Positions 50,043 through 56,531 of a stretch of DNA of 64,000 bases are shown here, piece after piece. Each line of letters starts with the position of its first letter. Position 1 is the first letter of the stretch. A program made the position numbers and the translations under genes. The stretch lies in the NCBI GenBank assembly GCA_050740695.1, contig JBOIDR010000003.1, forward strand, positions 11,614-75,613, in the 5' to 3' direction. The notes under the pieces are model-generated. The model saw only the letters and a program-made list of their open reading frames with translations. It ran no database searches and was not told where the DNA came from. This stretch comes from JACCXJ01 sp050740695 (GTDB lineage: Bacteria > Pseudomonadota > Gammaproteobacteria > JACCXJ01).

Positions 50043-50548
50043 CGACAGTGACCTTCGACACCCTCAGGTTCGTCGAGACCTTCAAGGCGGCGGGGGTCTC
50101 CGACGCCCAGGCCAAGGCCGCGGTCGCGCGACGATTGGCGAAGGCTATGAAGGCTGCCGGCATCCGGAACACTGAGCTGGCCGAACGGTGCGATGTCACC
50201 GTCCAAGCTGTGGGGGGGTGGTTGCGGACAGGGCGGATCGCCCCTAGACACTTCCCTGACATCTGCATGCTCGTAGAGTGCACTATCGAATGGCTCACGA
50301 CCGGCAAGGAACTGTCCGCCGAGGCACGCGCAGCAGCAATGGACTTGGACGCCGACACCCTCCGCCTAGCCCGGGCGATTCAGTCCCTTGCCCCTCGGGA
50401 CCGGGCCCACCTTAAGGAAGACCCGGCGGCCTACACGGCCGACGCTCTCCACCTCCTGCAAGAGATCAACTCTCTGCCCCGCGAGTCACGGGTGGTCGTT
50501 CAGCAGTTGGTGCGTTTGCTCAACGCGCCCCCTGGGACGGGAAGCTAG
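50039..50548 (+). CDS. Chimera of DUF1640 N-terminus and second repressor
   Basis: 169 codons. Residues 1-28 (TTVTFDTLRFVETFKAAGVS, then DAQAKA) are the N-terminus of the DUF1640-like proteins encoded downstream. Residues 30-90 are a helix-turn-helix repressor (ELAERCDVTVQAVGGWLRTG). The C-terminus repeats the LRLARAIQSLAPRDRAHL pattern of the preceding repressor. It therefore looks like the outcome of a tandem duplication of a repressor-DUF1640 unit with an in-frame junction. Probably still a DNA-binding protein. Coupled to its neighbour by ATGA. Confidence 0.7.
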   Translation: MTTVTFDTLRFVETFKAAGVSDAQAKAAVARRLAKAMKAAGIRNTELAERCDVTVQAVGGWLRTGRIAPRHFPDICMLVECTIEWLTTGKELSAEARAAAMDLDADTLRLARAIQSLAPRDRAHLKEDPAAYTADALHLLQEINSLPRESRVVVQQLVRLLNAPPGTGS

Positions 50549-50565
50549 AGCGGAGGAATACCCGG

Positions 50566-50868
50566 ATGACGACAGTGACCTTCGACACCTTGAGATACGC
50601 CGAAGCCCTGAAGACCGGCGGCGTTCCGGAGGCCCAGGCCAAGGCCCAAGCCGTGGCGCTCGCCGAAGCGCTGCACCAGGGCGGCCAGGACCTGGCGACC
50701 AAGGGGGACATCGCCGAGCTCAGGATGGCCACCAAAGCGGACACCGCCGAGCTCAAGGCCGAGATCCAGGCAATGATCAATCGGCTGCTGCTCTCCCTCA
50801 TCGGCATCATCGTCGGCTCAATGGTCGCGATGACCGGCATCTTCGCCGCGATTGTGAAATGGCTTTGA
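50566..50868 (+). CDS. DUF1640-like coiled-coil membrane protein
   Basis: 100 codons. Order: TTVTFDTLRYAEALKTGGV N-terminal helix, charged coiled coil (DLATKGDIAELRMATKADTA), one membrane helix at the C-terminus (LSLIGIIVGSMVAMTGIF). DUF1640/CCDC90-type proteins are tail-anchored coiled coils; their role in phages is unknown. The 3-prime 115 bases are nearly identical, in inverted orientation, to those of the gene at 51878-52132. Confidence 0.75.
   Translation: MTTVTFDTLRYAEALKTGGVPEAQAKAQAVALAEALHQGGQDLATKGDIAELRMATKADTAELKAEIQAMINRLLLSLIGIIVGSMVAMTGIFAAIVKWL
50752..50867 (+). repeat. Inverted repeat, left copy
   Basis: About 115 bases encoding the end of the coiled coil and membrane helix. 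The inverted partner is 51882-51998, about nine mismatches by eye. The 1-kb segment between them could invert by recombination. Confidence 0.75.
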
Positions 50869-50939
50869 CCATGAGCCAAACTCTCGCGTCAGCCCCCCTG
50901 GGACGGACGGGTAGAGCCGCGGAGGGCAGCGCACAAGCC

Positions 50940-51080
50940 ATGACGACCATCGTATTCGAGCTATTCGAGGCCCTTAAGAAGGCCGGCATAGACGAGGAGA
51001 CCGCCCGCAAGGTCGCCCAGGCGGTCCTGGCCGTCCTGGCCGCCGTCGGCACGGTCGCGGCGCTGGTGAAGTTGCTATGA
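50940..51080 (+). CDS. Minimal DUF1640-like protein
   Basis: 46 codons from ATGACGACC; an ATG at 50871 would add a Ser/Gly/Arg-rich leader. Reads TTIVFELFEALKKAGIDEET, then a membrane helix (AVLAVLAAVGTVAALVKLL). It keeps only the first helix and anchor of the family, with no coiled coil. Preceded by the CCCCCTGGGACGG linker seen at other cassette joints. Ends in ATGA with the next mini-frame. Confidence 0.6.
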   Translation: MTTIVFELFEALKKAGIDEETARKVAQAVLAVLAAVGTVAALVKLL

Positions 51081-51154
51081 CATCTGCCCCCTGGGCGGCT
51101 GTGGACTATGCCACCCGCGAGGACGTCTACCGCATCGTCTCCGAGACGCGATGA
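51077..51154 (+). CDS. Very short frame between DUF1640 cassettes
   Basis: 25 codons (TSAPWAAVDYATREDVYRIV), joined at both ends by ATGA overlaps. ATREDVYRI resembles the coiled-coil portion of DUF1640 proteins, so it may be a cassette fragment or a coupling peptide. Confidence 0.35.
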   Translation: MTSAPWAAVDYATREDVYRIVSETR

Positions 51155-51393
51155 CGGCAGTGACCTTCGACACCCTGAAGTTCGTCGAGACCCTCAAGGC
51201 GGCGGGGGTCTCCGAAGCGCAGGCCAAGGCCATCGCCCAGGCCTTCAGGGATGCTCAGGGGGAGGTTGAGCTTGTAACCAAGGCAGATCTGCGCGCGGAA
51301 TTGGCGGAGCTCAAGGTCGACCTGATCAAGTGGGTCGCCGGCCTCTTGCTCGCCCAGGCAGCGCTCGTGGCCACGCTCGTGAAGCTGCTATGA
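51151..51393 (+). CDS. DUF1640-like coiled-coil membrane protein
   Basis: 80 codons: the shared N-terminus (TAVTFDTLKFVETLKAAGVS, EAQAKAIAQ), a short coiled coil (VTKADLRAELAELKVDLIK) and a C-terminal membrane helix (GLLLAQAALVATLVKLL). The first 60 bases are almost the same as those of the chimera at 50039, showing recent duplication. Coupled by ATGA. Confidence 0.7.
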   Translation: MTAVTFDTLKFVETLKAAGVSEAQAKAIAQAFRDAQGEVELVTKADLRAELAELKVDLIKWVAGLLLAQAALVATLVKLL

Positions 51394-51406
51394 CCTGTCC
51401 CGCGTG

Positions 51407-51625
51407 TCAGGCTGCGCGGATCCCGTCTGGTTCGCTGGAAGAAATCGTAAGGCTTGCGGGTTGAGGTTCGCTAGATGCTTCTCGTAACTCACCAACAAAA
51501 ACCGCCTCGGCCATTGCAGCGACTCGTTGCTTTGCGCTTTCTTCGGAGTCGGCTAGCACGTCAAAAGCATACGTCTTGCCGCGATGTTCGTAGTTAAACC
51601 CATAAGTCTTAGAGGAAGTAATCAT
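51407..51625 (-). CDS. Small conserved-looking protein
   Basis: 72 codons: YGFNYEHRGKTYAFDVLADS, then a helix (SAKQRVAAMAEAVFVGELRE). Its ATG overlaps the start of the opposite-strand gene in a shared CATG, so each gene's ribosome-binding site lies in the other's coding region. Lower GC than its neighbours. Unknown function. Confidence 0.6.
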   Translation of the reverse strand: MITSSKTYGFNYEHRGKTYAFDVLADSEESAKQRVAAMAEAVFVGELREASSEPQPASLTISSSEPDGIRAA

Positions 51626-51812
51626 GGCTGTTACCTATCCGTGTTATTGGGAAAAAAAGGACAATCGGGGACACTGGTATTGGATTTACTATGCAAAGAA
51701 TGGCGAGGAAATCGCACGAAGCAGCGAAAGCTATGTAAACCGCAGCGACTGCGAGCATTCGATTGGCCTAATAAAAGCCTCGTCCAACCACTCCGTTTAC
51801 TACTCTGAATGA
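51624..51812 (+). CDS. DUF1508-like small protein
   Basis: 62 codons with AGAGGAAG before the ATG. Reads YPCYWEKKDNRGHWYWIYYA, KNGEEIARSSESYVNRSDCE, a half-length copy of the YegP/DUF1508 pattern (short strand-loop-strand, SSESY). Such proteins are small cytoplasmic proteins of unknown biochemistry. Lower GC and different codon use suggest independent acquisition. Confidence 0.7.
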   Translation: MAVTYPCYWEKKDNRGHWYWIYYAKNGEEIARSSESYVNRSDCEHSIGLIKASSNHSVYYSE

Positions 51813-51877
51813 CCAAATTAGCACACTACCAGACTACCAGTCCGACATCTCCTGGGTCAAGTGGGACTTGAGGGCGC

Positions 51878-52132
51878 TCATAGCCATTTGACGATTGCGG
51901 CGAAGACGCCGGTCATGGCGACCATGGAACCGACGATGATGCCGATGAGGGAGAGTAGCAGCCGATTGATCATTGCCTGGATCTCGGCCTTGAGCCCGTT
52001 CATCTCCGCGTGCAGGAGGTCCTTGGTCACGAGCTGCTCCTTTTCTTGAGAGCCGAGGACGGCTTGCGCGGCCTTACGGGCCGTGTCATCGTCGACGCCC
52101 GCCTTGCGGAGGGCGTCGTAGAGGTCGTTCAC
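51878..52132 (-). CDS. DUF1640-like coiled-coil membrane protein, inverted copy
   Basis: 84 codons: NDLYDALRKAGVDDDTARKA, coiled coil (LVTKDLLHAEMNGLKAEIQA) and a membrane helix identical but for one residue to that of the gene at 50566. Last gene of a minus-strand operon with the MqsA-like regulator. The N-terminal half is unlike the plus-strand copies. Confidence 0.7.
   Translation of the reverse strand: MNDLYDALRKAGVDDDTARKAAQAVLGSQEKEQLVTKDLLHAEMNGLKAEIQAMINRLLLSLIGIIVGSMVAMTGVFAAIVKWL
51882..51998 (-). repeat. Inverted repeat, right copy
   Basis: Reverse complement of 50752-50867 with about nine mismatches by eye; the first 40 bases of the shared block differ at one position. Confidence 0.75.
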
Positions 52133-52152
52133 CAGTTATGCGAACCGGCGTT

Positions 52153-52638
52153 TTACGCCGCCAGGGCGTGCCACCCCGTCGCGCTGTCCTCTTCCAGCTC
52201 CAGCTTCTTGGCGTGGCCCCGCCGGTCGAGCTCGGCGAGCCGTTCCACGAGCCCGCGCACGCTCCCATCGCCCGCTACATGCTCGCGGTACAAAATCCTC
52301 AGCACGCGCTCGGCCGGACCGGAGATCGCGGCTCGGTCGTTTTCCCACCCCCGGACGGTGTTCTCGCTGACGCCCAGGACCTCCGCGAGGCGCTTCTGCG
52401 ACATGTCCAGTTCCTTGCGGAGGAACCGCACCTCGGCTCCCGACACGTCGGGCTCCCGGTCGACGAGATACAAGCCGATCGTCCGATGCAGACCCTCCAG
52501 ATCATGGATGGCGAGGGCCTTGCCGTAAGCGGTCTCGCGCACGGTAAACCCGTTGCGCAGCCACACGTTGGGCAGTCCACAGTCTCTGTAGTGGTACGCA
52601 GCCACGGTATTTCCCCGCCCACGCCTGTGGGCCTTCAT
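52153..52638 (-). CDS. MqsA-like helix-turn-helix regulator
   Basis: 161 codons. The N-terminal part (YHYRDCGLPNVWLRNGFTVR, AIHDLEGLHRTIGLYLVD) and the following helix-turn-helix (LRKELDMSQKRLAEVLGVSE, VRGWEND) match a widespread MqsA-related regulator. The zinc-binding Cys pairs of true MqsA are not seen, so it is a regulator and not clearly an antitoxin. No MqsR-type toxin gene adjoins. Overlaps the small upstream gene by ATGA and is followed by the DUF1640 gene 20 bases on. Confidence 0.75.
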   Translation of the reverse strand: MKAHRRGRGNTVAAYHYRDCGLPNVWLRNGFTVRETAYGKALAIHDLEGLHRTIGLYLVDREPDVSGAEVRFLRKELDMSQKRLAEVLGVSENTVRGWENDRAAISGPAERVLRILYREHVAGDGSVRGLVERLAELDRRGHAKKLELEEDSATGWHALAA

Positions 52639-52760
52639 GCCCGGAAGATTTTTGCGAGGTAAGGGCCGATCGCCGCGAGCAGCATCGCGATATTAAGGAC
52701 CACTAGGACCGTAAGCTTGCCGTCGATGCTGGCGAGCTTTACATGAAGATCGTGAATCAT
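52635..52760 (-). CDS. Tiny membrane protein
   Basis: 41 codons (IHDLHVKLASIDGKLTVLVV, then LNIAMLLAAIGPYLAKIF): a short amphipathic start and one membrane helix. Found by hand; supported by its ATGA overlap with the MqsA-like gene and by a promoter upstream. Unknown function; similar tiny proteins sit beside toxin-antitoxin-like and immunity genes. Confidence 0.55.
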   Translation of the reverse strand: MIHDLHVKLASIDGKLTVLVVLNIAMLLAAIGPYLAKIFRA

Positions 52761-52794
52761 GTTGGCCGGTGAACGGAACCGTCGGCACCGTCAA

Positions 52795-52823
52795 ATTCTG
52801 ACAGTATGATGCCGGCTTGTCAA
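52795..52823 (-). promoter_or_regulatory. Promoter of the MqsA-like operon
   Basis: Minus strand: perfect TTGACA (52823-52818), 17-base spacer, CAGAAT (52800-52795). Several TGTCA/TGACA words lie around it and may be binding sites. Confidence 0.55.
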
Positions 52824-52927
52824 TAGGGCAAGTGTCAACACCTGGAGGTTGCGCGGCTCCACCACCTCTCGCTGCCGTTCCGGAAGCTGCTTATCGCGGT
52901 GACGGTGGGTCGAATTGGTCGAAGGGA

Positions 52928-53491
52928 TTACCCGCCGATACGGGTCTCGGGCGCTCTCGCCGCAGGCAACCCTGGCGTCTCTCCGTCGAGAAACCGGTCG
53001 ATCGCGTCACGCTGCCGCGCCTGCGCGGGCTCTGCACGGCCGCGGGTATTCTCTAAGCAGTCGGCAGGACTCACAGTGACACGGCCGATTTCGCGCCCAT
53101 CATTGCCTCGATACAGGTAAATGACCGATATGCCGTTCTTGAAAAAGCCCTTCATGTCTGTGAGGCCACATGTGTTCCCCTTCACGTAAGGCGTCACGGC
53201 AGCCATGGTTGTCGCGGGATCAAGCTCGGCCGAGCGGTAGGCGGGCAGCGTGTAGACGTACGTAAAGTTCTTACCCGGGCCAGGGATAGTGCTATCCAAA
53301 CGAGTGTCTTTGTCCACCATCATCGGAAGTCTGGCGTTCAATGTGCTCGCTGTTTTGGCCAGAACCGCGTCGAGATCAGGGCTCATTGCGGCGCTTGCTA
53401 GGTCGCGGCCAAGGAGATCGAAGACCGTACCGGACACGCTGCCGACAATCAGCGTGCCGGTCACCACCAGTGCCTTCCACACGTTTGTCAT
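52928..53491 (-). CDS. Secreted or membrane-anchored protein of unknown function
   Basis: 187 codons. A hydrophobic N-terminal segment (ALVVTGTLIVGSVSGTVF) is followed by a periplasmic domain with LPMMVDKDTRLDSTIPGPGK, FTYVYTLPAYRSAELD and GISVIYLYRGNDGREIGRVT. This small domain occurs in many proteobacterial secreted proteins, without known function. The last 40 residues are basic and probably disordered. Overlaps the upstream gene by ATGA. Confidence 0.65.
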   Translation of the reverse strand: MTNVWKALVVTGTLIVGSVSGTVFDLLGRDLASAAMSPDLDAVLAKTASTLNARLPMMVDKDTRLDSTIPGPGKNFTYVYTLPAYRSAELDPATTMAAVTPYVKGNTCGLTDMKGFFKNGISVIYLYRGNDGREIGRVTVSPADCLENTRGRAEPAQARQRDAIDRFLDGETPGLPAARAPETRIGG

Positions 53492-53961
53492 GGTCCCGTT
53501 CCCTCACTCGCCTCCTTCGATTCAGCCCTCCGCGCCAGCCGTCTTCTATCCAAGCAGTCGCCGTAGGCGGCTGTACTGTTGATGAATCCGCCGAATGCAT
53601 CTCCAGTCCTTTTCGACAAATCAATGGTCGGCAGGTGGCATTCCTCCTCTGCAGCGGCGCGTCGGCGGGCCGCCGCATCCTTGCGTTGCTGCTGCGCCCC
53701 AACAGCCTGCGCCTCCCGCCATGCCTTCTCCGCTGCCGCGGCAGCTAGCGCGTGGCGGCGTCTGACGGCTGCCGTCACCCTTGGATCGCCATAGATGGGC
53801 TCGCATTCGGGGGCATCGCGCACAGCCCCCCTGAAGCAATGCCTTGGGTGGGTGCTGACGTGCCGGGCTCCCTGACCATCGACCCAGACGTACATCGCCT
53901 GCGCTTCACCCGCGAGTAACCACACCAGCACCGCCACCGCCGCCCCGAGATATCGGGTCAT
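53488..53961 (-). CDS. Secreted DUF4124-like protein
   Basis: 157 codons. A signal peptide (GAAVAVLVWLLAGEAQA) is followed by MYVWVDGQGARHVSTHPRHC, the short DUF4124 motif, then an Ala/Arg/Gln-rich coiled coil and a C-terminal Cys pair. Expected in the periplasm. Coupled to the gene at 52928. Confidence 0.65.
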   Translation of the reverse strand: MTRYLGAAVAVLVWLLAGEAQAMYVWVDGQGARHVSTHPRHCFRGAVRDAPECEPIYGDPRVTAAVRRRHALAAAAAEKAWREAQAVGAQQQRKDAAARRRAAAEEECHLPTIDLSKRTGDAFGGFINSTAAYGDCLDRRRLARRAESKEASEGTGP

Positions 53962-53968
53962 GGCGAAG

Positions 53969-54232
53969 CTACCACCCCCTCCGGCCGTAAGGGTTCAGGG
54001 ACCTCGATCCACCGTTGGACCGATAGCCATCGTCAGACCGATAGCCCCGTTCGCCGGTGTAGGGATTGACGGTCCCGCGGGTCGAGTAGTTGTTCGGCCT
54101 GTACCCGTCCGGGTCGCTGCGCATATGGGGCTGCACGTAGGTCCCGTCCTTCCGGGTGTAACCGCTCACCCATTGGTCCGCGCTGGCGCCGAGGGACAAG
54201 GCTAGAAGTAATGTACCGAGCAAGACACGCAT
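53969..54232 (-). CDS. Small secreted repeat-type protein
   Basis: 87 codons from MRVLLGTLLLALSLGASA, a signal peptide. The mature part contains GYTRKDGTYVQPHMRSDPDG, a motif (RKDGTYVxPHxRSxP, NPYTG) found in small secreted proteins of many Gram-negative bacteria. AGGAGG lies before the ATG, within a 35-base leader shared with the gene at 54292. Confidence 0.7.
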   Translation of the reverse strand: MRVLLGTLLLALSLGASADQWVSGYTRKDGTYVQPHMRSDPDGYRPNNYSTRGTVNPYTGERGYRSDDGYRSNGGSRSLNPYGRRGW

Positions 54233-54266
54233 AGAAACCTCCTGTTTCCGTTGGTGACCCCCCTCC
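54232..54266 (-). repeat. Shared 35-base gene leader, copy 1
   Basis: Minus strand ends in GGAAACAGGAGGTTTCTA just before the ATG. Nearly identical to 54510-54544. IR-like GGAAAC/GTTTCT surrounds the Shine-Dalgarno. Confidence 0.65.
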
Positions 54267-54291
54267 AGGGCGCATAGAAAGGGGTTAAGAA

Positions 54292-54507
54292 TTAGTGGCA
54301 GTGGTAGGGCACTGAACCATTGTGGCATCCATACTCATCTGTACCGCCACTATGTTGCGGAGCTCCGCGGGTGCTGCCATCTCCGTCGTGTGTATGGCCT
54401 GTATGGAATGCAACAGGGGTCCGCTGATGTGACCAGTCTTTAAGCGCAAAGGCAGAGCCGCCAGCGACAACCAGGACAGCTGCCGCGATAAGAACAACGG
54501 TTTTCAT
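54292..54507 (-). CDS. Small secreted His/Cys protein (YHCH motif)
   Basis: 71 codons from MKTVVLIAAAVLVVAGGSAF, a signal peptide. The mature part is rich in His and Gly and ends DEYGCHNGSVPYHCH, the GCHN-YHCH pattern of small metal-binding-like modules found in secreted nucleases and other proteins. Probably binds a metal ion. Shares its leader with the neighbouring secreted protein. Confidence 0.7.
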   Translation of the reverse strand: MKTVVLIAAAVLVVAGGSAFALKDWSHQRTPVAFHTGHTHDGDGSTRGAPQHSGGTDEYGCHNGSVPYHCH

Positions 54508-54509
54508 GA

Positions 54510-54544
54510 TAGAAACCTCCTGTTTCCGTGGGGTGACCCCCTCC
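54510..54544 (-). repeat. Shared 35-base gene leader, copy 2
   Basis: Second copy of the leader; differs from 54232-54266 at about two positions, all in the distal part. Confidence 0.65.
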
Positions 54545-54609
54545 GGCCCCACTAATCGGCCACGAATAGCCGATCTTCAGCGCCCCCCCATCACCTGTCG
54601 ACTGAAGAT

Positions 54610-54651
54610 TAGCATGTGCTATTGACATGTGGATGTAGCTTCCGCTATTCT
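54610..54651 (+). promoter_or_regulatory. Repressed promoter of the integrase operon, two operators
   Basis: TTGACA (54622-54627), 18-base spacer, TATTCT (54646-54651). TAGC-N4-GCTA operators at 54610-54621 (against the -35) and 54636-54647 (over the spacer and -10) repeat the motif found at the repressor locus. A 120-base leader with a GCCGCGG hairpin follows. Confidence 0.75.
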
Positions 54652-54779
54652 ATGTCGTGGATAAAAGAAGGGCCGCGGCTCGAGGCCGCGGCAAGGCTTA
54701 TGTGGAAGCGGACGCGGCTCGCTGTTGCCGCGCCCGATGGCGTGTATCGCCCCGGTGGGGGCTGACTGGAGACTGAGAG

Positions 54780-55013
54780 ATGAAGCGTACGAAGGAGGAT
54801 TATGTGTGGGCGCTCAAGCTGGCGGCGAGGCTTTTGATGAGCCGTGTTGATGAGAGGTTTGTGGAAGACTTGCAGCGCGGTGGCAATCACCAATCGAATC
54901 AGGCCCTTTTGCTCGGTGAGGCGATGGAGGAAGCGTTCCGTGAGGCTGTGGGCCGGTCTGTGCCGAGCGGGCAGACTGAGGAACCGCCGACCGCTCTGCC
55001 GCCGCAGGACTAG
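54780..55013 (+). CDS. Small phage protein of unknown function
   Basis: 77 codons, helical N-terminus (KEDYVWALKLAARLLMSRVD) and Pro-rich end. GGAGACTGAGAG lies before the ATG. First gene of the integrase operon. Not recognised. Confidence 0.6.
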   Translation: MKRTKEDYVWALKLAARLLMSRVDERFVEDLQRGGNHQSNQALLLGEAMEEAFREAVGRSVPSGQTEEPPTALPPQD

Positions 55014-55016
55014 GCC

Positions 55017-55370
55017 ATGAAGGTCTACCACGGCACCGATTCGCCTTCCGATGGGATCCGATTGGTCAGGGTCGATGGTCGGCGGCCCCTGCCGCTCCGC
55101 CTCGATCTCCGGAACCACTCGCCCGACGGCTTCGCCTGGGGCTACGGCGGCTCGGGCCCGGCCCAGCTCGCCCTCGCACTCTTGTGCGACCACCTGGGCG
55201 ACGAGCAGGCCCTGGAGTTCTACCAGGATTTCAAGTGGCGGGTGATTGCCGGGTTGCCCGGCGGGGGCGAATGGACCCTCAGCAGCGCCGACATCGATGT
55301 CGCTCTCGCCGAGATCCGGGCCGAGCGGGCGAGCGGCGCAGCCCTTTCCCCGGTGGATGTGCCGTTCTGA
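55017..55370 (+). CDS. DUF6166-like protein
   Basis: 117 codons. KVYHGTDSPSDGIRLVRVDG at the start, then NHSPDGFAWGYGGSGPAQLA and YQDFKWRVIAGLP match DUF6166, a small protein frequent in phages and mobile elements. Function unknown. Ends in TGATG with the next gene. Confidence 0.75.
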   Translation: MKVYHGTDSPSDGIRLVRVDGRRPLPLRLDLRNHSPDGFAWGYGGSGPAQLALALLCDHLGDEQALEFYQDFKWRVIAGLPGGGEWTLSSADIDVALAEIRAERASGAALSPVDVPF

Positions 55371-55540
55371 TGGCCGAGCCAACCTGGCAGATCGACGTAT
55401 CGGACGAGGAACCTCGGGTGCGGCGGTACATATGCGTCGAGCGCACGGGCGAGACCTATGTCGCCTGGGCGGAATCGGTGGATCAGGCCAGAGCCGAGGC
55501 GAGCACGCACATTCACGTGTGGCGTGTGCTGCCGGCATGA
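55370..55540 (+). CDS. Small phage protein
   Basis: 56 codons: EPTWQIDVSDEEPRVRRYIC, then YVAWAESVDQARAEAST. TGATG and ATGA overlaps on either side show strict translational coupling. Unknown function. Confidence 0.6.
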   Translation: MAEPTWQIDVSDEEPRVRRYICVERTGETYVAWAESVDQARAEASTHIHVWRVLPA

Positions 55541-55764
55541 CCGCCGAGATCCACTTCCACCCCCGCATCCTGATGGGCCGGGCCGCGGAGATCGCGCGCC
55601 GCCAGGGCAAGCCCGACCCCCGCGCCGTCCTCGTCCGCTGCGTCGACTGCCGCCACGCCGTGCCCTACGACCGCCACCCGATGGTCGGCTGATGCCTGTG
55701 CTTCGGGCGGGAGCGCTCGATCTACTCCGCGCGGGAGTGCGAGGGGTTCGAGAGGCGGCCATGA
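55537..55764 (+). pseudogene. Zinc-ribbon-like gene interrupted by an in-frame UGA
   Basis: Reads 51 codons to a TGA at 55690-55692 (TAEIHFHPRILMGRAAEIAR, RCVDCRHAVPYDRHPMVG). In the same frame after this stop it continues CLCFGRERSIYSARECEGFE, the expected second Cys half of the phage CxxCRH family, and ends at a TGA that overlaps the next ATG. So the gene's natural end is at 55764 and the first TGA is internal. A TGG-to-TGA mutation would explain it, as would stop-codon read-through. Confidence 0.6.
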
Positions 55765-56108
55765 TCTGCCCGTTTTACGGCAAGTCGTACCATGTGGAGC
55801 TTGGCGTGCTCCTCGAAACGCACGGAAACCAGTGCGCGATCGTGCGCGTCGCCCATGCGCCTTGCACAATGGAGATGCGCCATCTCCCGGTCGAGTGGGC
55901 GGCTTGCCTCTACCGGCGGGGAGCACTTCCGGCGACCCAGAACAATCCGGCCTGTATGGCACTCTGCTCCGGCTGCGGGCTCTCCGCACATGCGTGCGAA
56001 GATCCATTTCACTGCGACGCAGTAGCCGTGGGGTTATGCCCCAACTGCCTCCGTCGCGCGGAGCAGCTCGCCACCGAGGCCGCCGGCCAGCAGAGGCTCA
56101 TCCCGTGA
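55761..56108 (+). CDS. Cys-rich phage protein
   Basis: 115 codons from MICPFYGKSYHVELGVLLET, whose ATG overlaps the preceding stop; a start at 55692 in the same frame is possible. Contains several Cys pairs (CMALCSGCGLSAHACEDPFH, GLCPNCLRRAEQLA) suggesting zinc ribbons. Unknown function. Ends GTGA with the next gene. Confidence 0.6.
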   Translation: MICPFYGKSYHVELGVLLETHGNQCAIVRVAHAPCTMEMRHLPVEWAACLYRRGALPATQNNPACMALCSGCGLSAHACEDPFHCDAVAVGLCPNCLRRAEQLATEAAGQQRLIP

Positions 56109-56422
56109 GCCGACCCATGGCGACGACCGACGCACATGGCCTGGCTCACCCCATGATGACCTGTCCGTTGTCATTACCCCCCGGGGTCCTCCTCGACTTG
56201 ATCCGCCAATACCCGTTGATACGTTCCTACGCCGATCGGATCTACGGCTGCCAGCCACTCCTAGACGGCCAGGGCGCCATCGTCGGGCCGTGCGACGAGG
56301 AGGACTACGAGAATCAGTGGATGTACCGGACCATTGAGGAGGCCGTGACGGCCCTCATGGCGTGGGACGGCGAGGGCGAGCCCCAGGGCTGGACCCGGCA
56401 CATGCCGAGCGGGAGGCGGTGA
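56105..56422 (+). CDS. Conserved phage protein of unknown function
   Basis: 105 codons from a GTG overlapping the previous stop. End WDGEGEPQGWTRHMPSGRR is typical of a small phage protein family of unknown role; the middle has an acidic turn (GPCDEEDYENQWMYRTIEE). Coupled on both sides. Confidence 0.6.
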   Translation: MSRPMATTDAHGLAHPMMTCPLSLPPGVLLDLIRQYPLIRSYADRIYGCQPLLDGQGAIVGPCDEEDYENQWMYRTIEEAVTALMAWDGEGEPQGWTRHMPSGRR

Positions 56423-56473
56423 TGCTCGTGCTCTCGATATTTCCAAGGAATAGGATTGCTCGATACCGCCTCA

Positions 56474-56530
56474 ATGACTGAACGCTGCCCCCGCTGTGGA
56501 TCTGCGAGCGGCTGCGCGAGCTACGGCTGA
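56474..56530 (+). CDS. Very short Cys-containing frame
   Basis: 18 codons (MTERCPRCGSASGCASYG) with a CPRCG knuckle, lying in the gap before the excisionase-like gene and preceded by another 18-codon frame from 56422. The tiny size makes it doubtful; it is listed because the overlaps continue the coupling pattern of the operon. Confidence 0.25.
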   Translation: MTERCPRCGSASGCASYG

Positions 56531-56531
56531 T

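Noticed and set aside
52153..52638. MqsRA toxin-antitoxin system
   Set aside because: Only an MqsA-like regulator is present; no MqsR-like toxin gene adjoins and zinc-binding Cys pairs are missing.
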